Assembly (NCBI RefSeq): GCF_002117485.1
Contig: NZ_CP021033.1
Span: 496,001 to 560,000 of the forward strand
DNA from: Rhizobium sp. NXC14
GTDB taxonomy: Bacteria > Pseudomonadota > Alphaproteobacteria > Rhizobiales > Rhizobiaceae
Direction of reading: 5' to 3'
DNA length: 64,000 nucleotides
In this document: positions 1-8,989 of the stretch, in pieces
How positions within the stretch are numbered: position 1 is the stretch's first letter
Layout: every line of letters starts with the position of its first letter
Notes under the pieces: generated by a model
Database searches by the model: none
What the model was told of the DNA's origin: nothing
Seen by the model: only the letters and a program-made list of their open reading frames with translations
Program-made: the position numbers and the translations under genes

Positions 1-1536
1 GATCTGGCCGCGGGCGCGGTCGGCAATCCCGCTCTCGGCCCAGCGCTCGAGCGCCAGCAGGCCGATGAAATCGATCGGGTAGTAGGCGGCCGAGTTCCAC
101 TCCGCGAGACCATGGGCTTCGACGCTGTCGAACCAGCGCCCGAGGCGCTCGACGGCGAGCGCCGCCTGCTGCCGCCCGGTTCGGCCCGAAGCGGAAAAGA
201 CCTCGTCGGGCAGAAGAAGCCCGGCCAGAAGCTGGCTCGTGTGGAAGCAGAGCACGTGGTTCTCGCTCCAGAACCACATCGCATCGTTGCCCGGCTCGTC
301 GACCCAGTAGCGATAGGTGAGAACGGAATGGCGGATGCGGTCGACCGTCGCCCTGGGCATCCGGTCGCCGTAGGCGCCGAGCAGCCAGAGCAGCGGCACC
401 ATGATGAAATCCGAGCAGTCCTCACGCGCATCGATGGAGGCAAGCGTGGCATTGACGATGCGCTCGAAGCTCTCCCGGTCTTCGTAGCCGGTTTCCATCA
501 TCGCAATGAGACGACCGGCGCGGTTGGCGCCGAAGCGGGCGCTGTATTGCAGCGCCTGGCGTTTGCGGGCGGAAAGCGATGCCTCGGCCGGCAATGGAGA
601 AATGGCGCTCATGAAGGCAGCGTCGATGACGCGGGTGACCGAGCCCGGTCCGGAGCCGATCGTCATGTGAATGCCGTGATAACCGTCCGCAATGGCGCAG
701 ATATCCTCGGCGATCAACCGGTTCTGCTGCGGATGCAGGATCAAATGCACATGGGCGAGGAGCGGCCGTTCGTGACCATGGCCGACGACCTTGATCTCCA
801 CCGGCAGGTCGCGCTCGGGCGCGGTGTCGAAGATGATTTCCACAGGCTGATTGACGAAGACGTCATGGGCCGGGCGAACGCCGCGCACAAGGCCCTCCAG
901 CTCGCGAACCTCATCCTGGTCGAGCGCCACCGGCAGCAGCACCGTGAGTGGTTCCTCATCCAGCATTTCAAGTTCGAAGAACCAGGTCGTGTCGCGCTCG
1001 GCAAGATCTTCGGTGTGGACGAGAACCTCGTTGTCGCCGGCTTCGAGCTGCAAGCTGATCTCAGTCGCGCTCTCGACATTGCGCTTGAAGGGCTCGAAGC
1101 GCACCGCCTCCTGCCCGTTCACCCATATGCGCACCCCGCCGCAGGTCTTCAGCGCCAGATTGAGCGTGCGCGGTGCCTCTGTCCTGAACGTGCCCTTCAG
1201 CCATTTCCTGACATGCGTCGGCACATGCCAGAAGCTGGTGAACTCGACGCGGCGGTTCGAGCCGGGGAGATGAAGGCTTGTGGTCGGCCAGGACGCGTCG
1301 GGCAGAAGCGGCCGCCCCACCATGGTCGACCAGAAGGCCTTCCGGCAAGGCAGGTCGCCGACATCGACGAAACCGTTGATGAAACGATAGTTCACGCGAT
1401 CTTCGGCAGGAGCCGGCTCGCCGGGAAAATAGTCGGCGATGAGGCCGGACACGGCCCATGCCGTTATCGTCTCGCCTTTGGCAACGCCATAGGCTGGCGC
1501 CATGTCGTCGGGTTGCTTGACGCTTTCCGCCTGCAC
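1..1536 (-). CDS. Large carbohydrate-related protein, unassigned (3' end beyond window)
   Basis: An open frame runs from a GTG at 1536 to the window edge without a stop, giving at least 512 residues. A GGAGGAGG sequence sits about 6 bases before the GTG. There is no signal peptide, so the protein should be cytoplasmic. The first 200 or so residues look like beta-sandwich sequence of the kind found in ancillary domains of carbohydrate enzymes (for example LALKTCGGVRIWVNG). The rest is rich in W, H and Y and helical, resembling an alpha/alpha-toroid (AMWFWSENH, LAEWNSAAYYPIDF). I do not recognise a named family. It diverges from a sugar-binding protein gene and shares a palindrome-flanked promoter with it, so a role in breakdown of an imported glycoside or uronide is inferred. 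Confidence 0.75.
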   Translation of the reverse strand, partial: MQAESVKQPDDMAPAYGVAKGETITAWAVSGLIADYFPGEPAPAEDRVNYRFINGFVDVGDLPCRKAFWSTMVGRPLLPDASWPTTSLHLPGSNRRVEFTSFWHVPTHVRKWLKGTFRTEAPRTLNLALKTCGGVRIWVNGQEAVRFEPFKRNVESATEISLQLEAGDNEVLVHTEDLAERDTTWFFELEMLDEEPLTVLLPVALDQDEVRELEGLVRGVRPAHDVFVNQPVEIIFDTAPERDLPVEIKVVGHGHERPLLAHVHLILHPQQNRLIAEDICAIADGYHGIHMTIGSGPGSVTRVIDAAFMSAISPLPAEASLSARKRQALQYSARFGANRAGRLIAMMETGYEDRESFERIVNATLASIDAREDCSDFIMVPLLWLLGAYGDRMPRATVDRIRHSVLTYRYWVDEPGNDAMWFWSENHVLCFHTSQLLAGLLLPDEVFSASGRTGRQQAALAVERLGRWFDSVEAHGLAEWNSAAYYPIDFIGLLALERWAESGIADRARGQI

Positions 1537-1558
1537 AGATCGCCTCCTCCGCAATCTT

Positions 1559-1574
1559 ATGAAAATATTTTCAT
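1559..1574. promoter_or_regulatory. Palindromic operator, copy 1
   Basis: ATGAAAATATTTTCAT is a perfect 16-bp palindrome 22 bases upstream of the GTG of the leftward gene. A near-identical copy lies at 1699-1714, just before the rightward gene. Size and symmetry fit a LacI- or ROK-type repressor; no such regulator is encoded next to it inside the window. Confidence 0.65.
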
Positions 1575-1698
1575 TACTTCATTTGTGTGCGGCGTCTTCA
1601 AGAAACCCTCAAAACATCGCAGCAGCGCCAGAAAATAGCTTGACGGGAGGAATGTCAAGTATATGAAATTCACTTATCGATGGCTGAGGCCGCGATTG

Positions 1699-1714
1699 AT
1701 GAAAATGTTTTCAT
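1699..1714. promoter_or_regulatory. Palindromic operator, copy 2
   Basis: ATGAAAATGTTTTCAT differs from the copy at 1559-1574 by one base and abuts the Shine-Dalgarno sequence of the binding-protein gene. A possible promoter, TTGACG (1640-1645) with TATGAA (1662-1667) at 16-base spacing, lies between the two copies. A repressor bound here would block the start of transcription or early elongation. Confidence 0.65.
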
Positions 1715-1726
1715 GGGAGGATGAAA

Positions 1727-3013
1727 ATGAAAACCTATCTCTCAGGGGCTTTCGCACTGGCGCTGGCCACCGTTTCCTTCGCCTGGTCGAGCGTCGCCAT
1801 GGCGGAAACCCAGACGATCACCTTTCTCTTCACCGACGACGACCAGGCTTACGTCGAGCGGATGGAAGCACTGAGCAAGGAATTCGAGGCGGCGCATCCC
1901 GACATCAAGGTGAATTTCGTTTCGTCGGGCTATGATGCCGTCGCCAAACAGCTGCCGGTGCAGCTTGCCATCGGCGAAGGGCCCGACGTTGCCAAGATCA
2001 CCGATTGGCAGCTGGCGCCCTATTACCTCGACATGCGCCCGCTGATGAAGGATCCGGACGGCTTCGCCAAGCTGCACGGCGACAGCCTGAACACGCTTCG
2101 CTTCCCCGGCGTCAACGATCCGAATTCGATCAACGGCTACGTCGCGTCACAGACCTTCAACCTGCCCTTCGTCAACAAGACGCTCTTCGAACAGGCGAAT
2201 GAACCCCTTCCGAAGCCAACCGCCACGCTGAAGGAAATCGTCGAGGCTTCCGCGCGCGTCGCCAAGGCGACCGGCGCCCAGATTCCCTTCACGATGGACC
2301 GCTCCGGCCACCGCTTCTCGGGTGCTGCCTTCTCCTACGGCTCGAACTACGTCAAGGACGGCAAGTTCTCATTCCCCGACGATGCCGCCAAGCGCTATAT
2401 CACCGATCTCTACAACTGGACGAAGGACGGCTCCTTCCCCAAGGAAATGTGGGGTGCGGCCGGCGGAACCCAGTACAAGAACATGGGTGACGAATTCGTC
2501 AATGGCAATGTCGTGACCTATCTGGCCGGCAACTGGATGGTCAATCCGTTCCAGAAGAAGATCGGCGACGGCTTCGAGTGGACGGCGATCAGCGCGCCTT
2601 GCGGCGATGCCGGCTGCTATGCAATGCCCGGCGGCACGGCAATCGTCGGCTTCAAGCGCACCAAGTATCCGCAGGCCGTCGCCTCGTTCATCGAGTTCCT
2701 CGGCTCTGAAAAGGTGCAGCGTGAAATCGCCGAAAATTACGTCATCCTGACCGGCGCCGACATCAAGGATCCGCAGTACAAGCTCGACAGCAAGAACGCC
2801 AAGGAAGCCATGGCCGTTTTCCTCGCGGCCCGCGACAGCGCGCCACAGGCCGCCCGCGATCTGGAACGCCTCAAGGGATCGGGCGCCATCTATCAGCTGA
2901 TCGTCCAGCGGATGAGCCAGCTGATCGTCGGCGAGCTTTCTCTCGAAGACACTTTCAAGGCGATGAGCGCAGACGTCGACAAGATCAACGTGACGCTCGC
3001 CGCCAACAAGTAA
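1727..3013 (+). CDS. Sugar ABC transporter substrate-binding protein (family 1)
   Basis: The 428-residue product starts with a classic Sec signal peptide (MKTYLSGAFALALATVSFAW, cleavage near VAMA-E). Its fold is that of MalE/UgpB-type solute-binding proteins (SSGYDAVAKQLPVQLAIGEGPDVAKI is split around the usual GEGPDV hinge motif). The ATG at 1727 is preferred over 1721 because GGGAGG at 1715-1720 is then 6 bases away. It is monocistronic: a strong terminator follows and there are no permease or ATPase genes beside it, so it must use membrane components encoded elsewhere. Control is probably shared with the divergent gene through the two palindromes. The substrate is not deducible from sequence. 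Confidence 0.9.
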   Translation: MKTYLSGAFALALATVSFAWSSVAMAETQTITFLFTDDDQAYVERMEALSKEFEAAHPDIKVNFVSSGYDAVAKQLPVQLAIGEGPDVAKITDWQLAPYYLDMRPLMKDPDGFAKLHGDSLNTLRFPGVNDPNSINGYVASQTFNLPFVNKTLFEQANEPLPKPTATLKEIVEASARVAKATGAQIPFTMDRSGHRFSGAAFSYGSNYVKDGKFSFPDDAAKRYITDLYNWTKDGSFPKEMWGAAGGTQYKNMGDEFVNGNVVTYLAGNWMVNPFQKKIGDGFEWTAISAPCGDAGCYAMPGGTAIVGFKRTKYPQAVASFIEFLGSEKVQREIAENYVILTGADIKDPQYKLDSKNAKEAMAVFLAARDSAPQAARDLERLKGSGAIYQLIVQRMSQLIVGELSLEDTFKAMSADVDKINVTLAANK

Positions 3014-3048
3014 CCGGCCGCGCCTGTCTCCCACAGATTGCGCGCCGC

Positions 3049-3090
3049 ATCAGCCACGACCTCGCAACGGGCCGTGGCTGATCGTTTTTT
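3049..3090 (+). terminator. Rho-independent terminator
   Basis: A perfect 10-bp inverted repeat (ATCAGCCACG / CGTGGCTGAT) with a 14-base loop is followed by CGTTTTTT, 35 bases after the binding-protein stop codon. Confidence 0.85.
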
Positions 3091-3365
3091 GGCCATGCTT
3101 CGGCTGATCCTTCGGCCGATCCGTTGATCGCGAAAGAGATCGGATTGTCACCGGCATCGCGCCGGACCGCCGTTACCGTACAGCGGAGCAAGTTCCAGAG
3201 TATTGCCGCCCGATCAAGTATATTCAGGCAGTCTTACACATTCGGCGGAGAAGTCGTCGTGACACGTGCCGTGAGAGAGGCTATAGGCCTGGTAGTCAGT
3301 TCAAAACGCCGGCAATCCCGGTCACGTCAGCCGTCGATCCGTCTACCATCTAGAGGTGCATTCCC
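3091..3365. other. Intergenic stretch with no gene seen
   Basis: Between the terminator and the DUF3422 gene only short unsupported frames exist. The region presumably carries the promoter of the downstream gene, but no convincing promoter element or operator stands out. AGAGGTG at 3353-3359 lies close before the ATG at 3366 and may serve as ribosome binding site. Confidence 0.4.
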
Positions 3366-4628
3366 ATGCCGATCGGTTCCGAGCATCCGCTGCGCAGGGA
3401 GTTGCATGACGAACTGCATGCGCGGCCGTCGCTTTACTTCGATGGCGACACCGATGTCTGGCATGTCGCCATCGTCGGCGACAACGGCTCGCCTCCGCTG
3501 CCGGTTTCCCTGCCGGGATTGGAGGACGTCTCGACCACTCTCGGAGGCAACCACGGCATCGGCCGCTTTGGCGACGGCCGGCTAAAATGGGAGGCGCATA
3601 CCGAGTTCCTCACCCTCACCTTTGTCACACCTGCAGCCTCTGCGCCTGGTAGTCATCCGCCCGAGGCTTTCAGGGCCAGCTGCGACAGGATCAACGGAAA
3701 GGTGATCGCCGCCGTCCGGGTGCTGGTTCGCGACGAGAAGGACGGACTGGCTCTCGAAAAACCCATGCTCGACTATGTCGCCTCCAAGGTCGGCGGCGGC
3801 GATGCCGAAGTACATTCGAATTTCCGCCTCAGCGACAGCGGCTTCGTCGAATTCCTGTTCTTCAACCGCAATCTCAACGCCTATCGCACCGGCCGGATGG
3901 TCCGGCGCGTCCTCGAAATCGAGACATACAGGATGATGGCGATGCTGGCGATGCCGATGGCGCGCGAGACGATCTCCCAGCTGTCGGCCTTCGACCGGCG
4001 CCTCGATCTCCTGATCACGCACATGCAAAGCGCCGTAAAAGTTGACAAGGCGCTGCTTTCCGAAGTGACAAGGCTCTCTTCCGACGTCCTCAACTTCTCT
4101 GCGCTGGCGCGCCACCGCTTCGGAGCGACGAAAGCCTATGCCGAGATCGTCGCCAGCCGGGTCTCGGAGCTGCGCGAGGAACGCGTCGAGCAGCGCCAGC
4201 GGATCGGCACCTTCATCGGACGGCGCTTTCAGCCGGCTGTTCGTTCCGTGCATGCCGCAGAGCGCCGCCTCGATGAGCTCGCCGAACGGGTCAGTCTCGC
4301 CGGCGATCTGCTCAGAACCACCGTGCAGGTTCAGCTCGAGGATCAGAATGCTTCTCTGCTCACCTCCATGGAAGAGAGGGCGCGCATCCAGGTGCATATC
4401 CAGCAGGCGGTCGAAGGCTTCTCGGTCATTGCCATCACGTATTATACCGTTGGCCTTGCCAAGATCTGTCTCGAAAGCATTTCCGAACTGGGCGTCGATC
4501 CGCATATGACCAAGCTCGCCGTGCTCGCAGCCATCCCTTTGGTGCTCTTTGCCGTCTGGACCGCCGTTCGCCACGTTCGCCGGAGCATCGCCGGCGCACC
4601 GCATAGCGCGGTACACGGAAGCCACTGA
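3366..4628 (+). CDS. DUF3422 family membrane-anchored protein
   Basis: This 420-residue protein matches the DUF3422 family in length and in its N-terminal signature, in which the start of the protein (HPLRRELHDELHARP) is followed by a compact alpha/beta region. The middle (about residues 200-350) is helical and charged, probably coiled coil. The C-terminus has two hydrophobic segments (about 350-375 and 380-400) ending in a basic tail, so the bulk should be cytoplasmic and anchored in the inner membrane. The family is common in Rhizobiales and other proteobacteria but has no established biochemical role. It appears to be a single-gene unit convergent with the marR-type gene. Confidence 0.85.
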   Translation: MPIGSEHPLRRELHDELHARPSLYFDGDTDVWHVAIVGDNGSPPLPVSLPGLEDVSTTLGGNHGIGRFGDGRLKWEAHTEFLTLTFVTPAASAPGSHPPEAFRASCDRINGKVIAAVRVLVRDEKDGLALEKPMLDYVASKVGGGDAEVHSNFRLSDSGFVEFLFFNRNLNAYRTGRMVRRVLEIETYRMMAMLAMPMARETISQLSAFDRRLDLLITHMQSAVKVDKALLSEVTRLSSDVLNFSALARHRFGATKAYAEIVASRVSELREERVEQRQRIGTFIGRRFQPAVRSVHAAERRLDELAERVSLAGDLLRTTVQVQLEDQNASLLTSMEERARIQVHIQQAVEGFSVIAITYYTVGLAKICLESISELGVDPHMTKLAVLAAIPLVLFAVWTAVRHVRRSIAGAPHSAVHGSH

Positions 4629-4664
4629 AGCCGCGTCGGGCACACAGCCTGCCGCAGACCGACC

Positions 4665-5141
4665 TTAGGCCTCTTCACCAACCTCTTCGCTTCCTTCCAG
4701 CTTGTGAAGAAGCGTTTTAATGACGCGGTGCGTCGTCTCGATCTCCACAACCTCGAGGCCGTCAGCGAGACCACTCGCCCATGGAGCTTGGAGGCGCATG
4801 GCCGCCTTCTGGGTGTCTCGTCCCTTTTCCGTCAGCACGACGAGCTGCGCCCGCCGGTGATGGGGGTTGGCTGCAAAAGCGACGAGCCCCTCCTTCTCCA
4901 GATCGTTGACGATGCGCTGCACGTTCTGGCGGTTGGCTCCCATGTCGCGCGCAAGCCAGGCGACTGGCTGCGGACGTTCCGAGGCTGCGATTGTACCGAG
5001 AACATGCCAGCGCGCACTCGTCAGCCCGAGACTGGCGACGAGCTTGTCTCCTGATGTCAGCATCCGGTTGTTCAGTCTGAACAGGTCAAGGACGAGAGCG
5101 GTCAACGCAGATCCGGCGGCGGTTCGTTCGGGTTCAGCCAT
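4665..5141 (-). CDS. MarR family transcriptional regulator
   Basis: The 158-residue product has the MarR winged helix: LTSARWHVLGTIA leads into the recognition region (WLARDMGANRQNVQRIVNDL) and the wing (NPHHRRAQLVVLTEKG, about residues 92-108). Helices on both sides form the dimer interface. The gene diverges from a small monooxygenase gene with less than 100 bases between them, and that gap holds a symmetrical site and a second copy of its left half. This is the usual arrangement for a MarR protein that represses itself and the neighbour and is released by a small phenolic or other xenobiotic ligand. Assignment of the family is firm; the ligand is unknown. Confidence 0.9.
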   Translation of the reverse strand: MAEPERTAAGSALTALVLDLFRLNNRMLTSGDKLVASLGLTSARWHVLGTIAASERPQPVAWLARDMGANRQNVQRIVNDLEKEGLVAFAANPHHRRAQLVVLTEKGRDTQKAAMRLQAPWASGLADGLEVVEIETTHRVIKTLLHKLEGSEEVGEEA

Positions 5142-5156
5142 TTGGCACCATGCGGT

Positions 5157-5215
5157 TTAATTGACATCATAGTGTCAATTAATTATGTTTCCATCATGTC
5201 GAATTGACACCATAG
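5157..5215. promoter_or_regulatory. Probable MarR operator region
   Basis: TTAATTGACA and TGTCAATTAA form a perfect 10-bp inverted repeat with a 6-base centre at 5157-5182. The left part, AATTGACATCATAG (5159-5172), recurs with one change at 5202-5215. The two copies are 43 bases apart, close to four helical turns, which fits binding of two repressor dimers on the same face of the DNA. Confidence 0.6.
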
Positions 5216-5238
5216 AACCATATAGAATGGAGCAAGTC

Positions 5239-5607
5239 ATGTCACACATTCGTCCGATGGACCCCGCCTTCCCGATCAACCGGCAAATCGAGCTCGAAGC
5301 CTCCCCGGTCGTGCTCATCAATCTTTTCACTCTCGACAAGGCGGACGAGGCCAGATTCCTCGAGGTCTGGCAGGCCGACGCCGCCTTCATGAAGCGCCAG
5401 CCCGGCTTCATCTCCACGCAGCTGCATCGCGCAGTCGGCGAAAACCCGACCTACTTCAATTACGCCGTCTGGGAATCGAACGCGCATTTCCGGGCCGCCT
5501 TTATCCATCCCGAGTTCAGAGCCAAGAGCTCAGCCTATCCGTCGTCGGCAATCGCGTCACCGCACCTCTTCCAGAAGGTCGCGGTCGCAGACATCTGCGT
5601 CGCCTAA
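5239..5607 (+). CDS. Antibiotic biosynthesis monooxygenase (ABM) domain protein
   Basis: From the ATG at 5239 (GGAG at 5229-5232, 6 bases upstream) the product is 122 residues. It is a single ferredoxin-like ABM domain: a beta strand of the PVVLINLFTLD type, a helix (FLEVWQADAAFMKRQPGF) and the pairing strand (YFNYAVWES). Such small cofactor-free monooxygenases or heme/quinone-modifying proteins act on polyaromatic or quinone compounds in the cytoplasm. Its position opposite the MarR gene suggests inducible detoxification of a quinone or phenolic compound. Longer upstream starts in the same frame lack a ribosome binding site and would overlap the operator. Confidence 0.8.
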   Translation: MSHIRPMDPAFPINRQIELEASPVVLINLFTLDKADEARFLEVWQADAAFMKRQPGFISTQLHRAVGENPTYFNYAVWESNAHFRAAFIHPEFRAKSSAYPSSAIASPHLFQKVAVADICVA

Positions 5608-5673
5608 CCCAGCGCCGTCTTCAGGATCATGACCTTAAGTCAGCTTGAGTTTTCGCCTTTCCATGAACTTCAC

Positions 5674-5705
5674 CCTTTCCCGCCGGTTTGCTCCGGCGGG
5701 AAAGG
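5674..5705. terminator. Strong hairpin between convergent genes
   Basis: CCTTTCCCGCCGG (5674-5686) and its exact complement (5693-5705) form a 13-bp GC-rich stem with a 6-base loop, between the ABM gene and the convergent chemoreceptor gene. Neither strand has a T-run after it, so it is at best a partial or Rho-assisted terminator, or an mRNA 3'-end stabiliser. Confidence 0.5.
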
Positions 5706-5729
5706 TCAAGCGTTCGTGCAGACGGACGG

Positions 5730-7874
5730 TCAGGACGCCATTGCGTAGTGCCGATGCTCTGTCGCCCGGCCGCCGCGCGTCCTGAACCGCCGCAGCAATT
5801 CGGCAAGGCTCTCGGTTTCCTGCGTCAGGCTCTGGGCCGCGGCCGTGGTCTCTTCGACCATCGCGGCGTTCTGCTGCGTGACCTTGTCCATCTGGTCGCC
5901 GGCGGCCGAAACCTCGCGCAGGCTGGTGGCCTGCTCGCGGGCGGCCACCGCGATCTCAGCGACGGTCGCATTCATCGCGGTCACCTGCTCGACGATCTGT
6001 TCGAGCGAGACGCCGGATTCGCCGACGAGATCGACGCCTGTCTTGACCTGCATCGACGAGGTGGAGATCAGTTCCTTGATCTCCCTTGCCGCATTGGCCG
6101 AACGCTGCGCGAGCTCGCGCACTTCCTGAGCGACGACGGCAAAGCCTTTGCCCGCTTCACCGGCTCGCGCAGCCTCGACGCCGGCATTCAGCGCCAGCAG
6201 GTTGGTCTGGAAGGCGATCTCATCGATGACGCTGATGATGTTGCCGATCTTCGACGACGAATTCTGGATTTCCGTCATCGCAGCGATGGCGCGGGAGACG
6301 ATCTCGCCGCCCTTTTCAGCGTTGGTGCGGGCGGTTGCCACTACCGCCTGGGCGCGGCTGGCGCCCTCGGCCGTTCCGTTGACGCCGCGGGTGACGTCGC
6401 CGAGGGCTGCAACGGTTTCCTCCAGCGAAGCCGCCTGCTGCTCTGTGCGGCGGGCAAGATCGTTGGAAGCGGTGGAGATTTCGGCAAGGCCGGAGCGGAT
6501 GGTGGTGACCGCGCGGATGACCGAGTCGACCGCTTCTTCAAGGCTCGCGACCGAGCTGTTGAAGTGATCACGGATTCGGACATAGCGATGGTCGACTTCA
6601 CCGACGCGGACCGAGAGATCCCCCTTCGAGAGCGCATCAAGCCCAATCGAAATCTGGTGGAAGGCATGTTCCATCACCTGCGCATCGCTGAGACGCTCGG
6701 CTTCCTGGCGCAGCCGCTCTTCTTCGGCCGCCAGACGCGCTCGCTCGGCATTGGCTTCGGCGATCAGCTTGGCGCGGCCGGTCTCCTGGAACACCTTCAG
6801 CGAACGCGCCATGGCGCCGAGTTCGTGCCGGTGCTCGACGCCCGTGATCACGATGGCATCGTCGCCGCGGGCAAGCTGTTCCATGGACTGTGCGATGCCG
6901 CGCACCGCTGAGGAAATCAGGCGACCGACGAAATAGGAAAGCACGAGGCCGATGACGATCAACAGGCCGCTGATGACAAGCGTCGTGCTGGTGGCCGAGG
7001 CAACTGTTGCTTCGACCGAGCCGTCGAGGTTCTTCTGCGCGCCTGTCACGGTCGCCTGCAGGTCCTTGAACTCGCCTGCGATCTTCGGCGCCAAAACGTT
7101 GAGCTGCGTCTGGCGGATATTGCCGGAGGTCTGCAGCACCTCCTTCATGTCGCCGAGGCGCGCGGTGTAATTCTGCATGAGCTGGCCGGCGCCCATCAAA
7201 CGCTTCTTCTGCAGCTCGTTCTTGGCGGCCTTGGCGGCGGCGTCATTCAGCGCCACCGCCTGGACAAGCGCTGCCTGCGCCGTGTCATAGGCGGCAAAAT
7301 CGTCCGAATGCACGAAGCGCTCGGAGAAATAGAGGCTGCGGTTCAGGGCTTCCAGCGTTTCTGCCGTCATGTGCAGCAGGGCGACATCGTTCTGGCGCCA
7401 GGCGCTGCGCATGACGTCGTTGAGCGCGATGCTGGTCCAAGGGCCGAATTCGGTGACCTTGGAGATCAGCAGGTCGCGCCGGGCCTGAAGGGCGACGATC
7501 TGTTCGAAGGCCTTGCCGTAGGCAGCGATATCCTGGCGGATCATCGCTAGGCCGGACTGCAGCTCCTTATTGCCGACAAAACGCGGATCGTCCGCCTCGA
7601 AAGCCTTCACGCCGGCACGGAAACTGTCGACAACAGCCTGCGTCGGCGTCGAGCGGAAGGCTTCGGCCGACATCTGGATCTCGTGCAGCTGGTCGCTGTA
7701 GTCCGAGATGGCGAGGCTCTGGCCTGCCGTGGCGCGATAGGAGGCGAAGATGGCGGCAAGCCCGTTCATGCCGGAGATCGCGCTGACGGTGAGCAGGCTC
7801 ATCAGAAGGATCAACGGCACGAAGCCGGAAGTGATCTGCGCTCGGATGCCGAATTTATTCCAGAAATGCAACAT
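5730..7874 (-). CDS. Methyl-accepting chemotaxis protein
   Basis: The 714-residue chemoreceptor has a transmembrane helix at about residues 17-40, a long helical periplasmic domain (about 41-295), a second membrane helix (about 297-318), a HAMP domain (about 319-390) and the conserved hairpin signalling domain. The signature tip is present ([20 protein letters not shown]), with flanking glutamine/glutamate methylation-type heptads. The C-terminus lacks the CheR-tethering pentapeptide. It lies 16 bases downstream of a periplasmic sugar-binding protein gene on the same strand. That placement suggests it senses the loaded binding protein rather than free ligand. Confidence 0.95.
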   Translation of the reverse strand: MLHFWNKFGIRAQITSGFVPLILLMSLLTVSAISGMNGLAAIFASYRATAGQSLAISDYSDQLHEIQMSAEAFRSTPTQAVVDSFRAGVKAFEADDPRFVGNKELQSGLAMIRQDIAAYGKAFEQIVALQARRDLLISKVTEFGPWTSIALNDVMRSAWRQNDVALLHMTAETLEALNRSLYFSERFVHSDDFAAYDTAQAALVQAVALNDAAAKAAKNELQKKRLMGAGQLMQNYTARLGDMKEVLQTSGNIRQTQLNVLAPKIAGEFKDLQATVTGAQKNLDGSVEATVASATSTTLVISGLLIVIGLVLSYFVGRLISSAVRGIAQSMEQLARGDDAIVITGVEHRHELGAMARSLKVFQETGRAKLIAEANAERARLAAEEERLRQEAERLSDAQVMEHAFHQISIGLDALSKGDLSVRVGEVDHRYVRIRDHFNSSVASLEEAVDSVIRAVTTIRSGLAEISTASNDLARRTEQQAASLEETVAALGDVTRGVNGTAEGASRAQAVVATARTNAEKGGEIVSRAIAAMTEIQNSSSKIGNIISVIDEIAFQTNLLALNAGVEAARAGEAGKGFAVVAQEVRELAQRSANAAREIKELISTSSMQVKTGVDLVGESGVSLEQIVEQVTAMNATVAEIAVAAREQATSLREVSAAGDQMDKVTQQNAAMVEETTAAAQSLTQETESLAELLRRFRTRGGRATEHRHYAMAS

Positions 7875-7890
7875 TATAGGCCTCTTATGC

Positions 7891-8820
7891 TCACTGGCTC
7901 TTCGGCAGGTATGTGGAGATGTTCTCAGGTGTGACGAGTTCGAAGGGAACGTTGTTTTCGCGCGGCACCTTCTCCTTGTTGACGAGCTTCACGGCGGCGT
8001 CGACCGCCGCGGCACCTTGTCCGACAGCGCTCTGGAGAATGGTCACGTCGAGATCGCCGGCCACCATCGCGGCTAGCGCATCGTCGGTCGCGTCGACGCC
8101 GGCGACAACGACATCCTTCATCGGCATGCCGGCCTTCTTCATGGCGCGGATCGCGCCGAGCGCCATCTCGTCATTGTTGGCGATCACGGCGTCGAACTTG
8201 ACGCCCGCCGAAAGCCATTCCTGCATCTGCTGGTCGGCATAATCACGCGACCAATAGGCCGCCTGCCGCTCGACGATCTCAAGACCCTTGCACTCAGGCG
8301 TTGCGATGACATCCGATATGTCCTGGGTGCGGGCGCGGGCGGCTGCGTGGAAGGGCTCGCCCATCAGCACGACGACGCGGCCCTTGCCCTTCAGAAGCGC
8401 GCAGACCTGCTTCGTCTCCAGCGTGCCGGATTCCTTCTCATTGGAGGCGACCACCACCTGATTTTCGGGGAGATCGAGCAGGTTTGAAGGGACGTTGTTG
8501 ATGTAGACAAGCGGGATGCCGGCATCCGCCGCCATCTTGGTCATCTGCGGCCCGAGGTCGCCGTCGGAAACGGCCAGGATGATCGCATCGACCTTGTCGG
8601 CAATGAGCTTCTGGACCTGCTTCTTCTGCAGCTCGTTATCACCCTTGGCGTTTTCGGTGACGAGCTTGAGGCCGGAGATCGTCTCGCCGTGATTGACGAC
8701 GCCGTTGAGAAGCGCCGTCCTGAATTTGTCGAGATCGGACATCGAAACGCCGATCGTCTGCGCATTCGCAACAGTGACCGACATCGCCAGGGCGATGGAT
8801 GCAAGCGTAGCCGTCTTCAT
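7891..8820 (-). CDS. Ribose-type periplasmic sugar-binding protein
   Basis: This 309-residue protein has a clear signal peptide ([17 protein letters not shown], cleavage before Q) and the two-lobed Peripla_BP_4/RbsB fold. Landmarks include [20 protein letters not shown] near the N-lobe and [17 protein letters not shown] with [11 protein letters not shown] in the C-lobe. No permease or ATPase gene accompanies it; the next gene, 16 bases downstream, is a chemoreceptor. It probably delivers a sugar signal for chemotaxis, with or without service to a transporter encoded elsewhere. Confidence 0.9.
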   Translation of the reverse strand: MKTATLASIALAMSVTVANAQTIGVSMSDLDKFRTALLNGVVNHGETISGLKLVTENAKGDNELQKKQVQKLIADKVDAIILAVSDGDLGPQMTKMAADAGIPLVYINNVPSNLLDLPENQVVVASNEKESGTLETKQVCALLKGKGRVVVLMGEPFHAAARARTQDISDVIATPECKGLEIVERQAAYWSRDYADQQMQEWLSAGVKFDAVIANNDEMALGAIRAMKKAGMPMKDVVVAGVDATDDALAAMVAGDLDVTILQSAVGQGAAAVDAAVKLVNKEKVPRENNVPFELVTPENISTYLPKSQ

Positions 8821-8989
8821 GAATTCCCCTGCGCAATCCGGATTTGGAATGCGTTATTTCAAATCTTGGTTAAATTTTACTTTTCGCCCCGAAGCGAGAA
8901 ATTAACGCACGATCTTAAGTCGCCAAGCGGCTGGACTTGGGCGGATCAAGCCGAACTTGATGCGACGGCATCAAGTCATTGTTTTCACT

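Noticed and set aside
112..1638. 508-codon open frame on the plus strand
   Set aside because: It is antisense to a better frame from 1536 to the window edge that has a ribosome binding site, coherent protein sequence and fits the divergent operator layout.
5688..6911. 407-codon plus-strand frame
   Set aside because: Antisense to the chemoreceptor signalling domain.
8881..8901. TTTTCGC/GCGAGAAA hairpin between the MalG-type gene and the ribose-type binding protein gene
   Set aside because: Short imperfect stem and no T-run on the relevant strand; not listed as a terminator.
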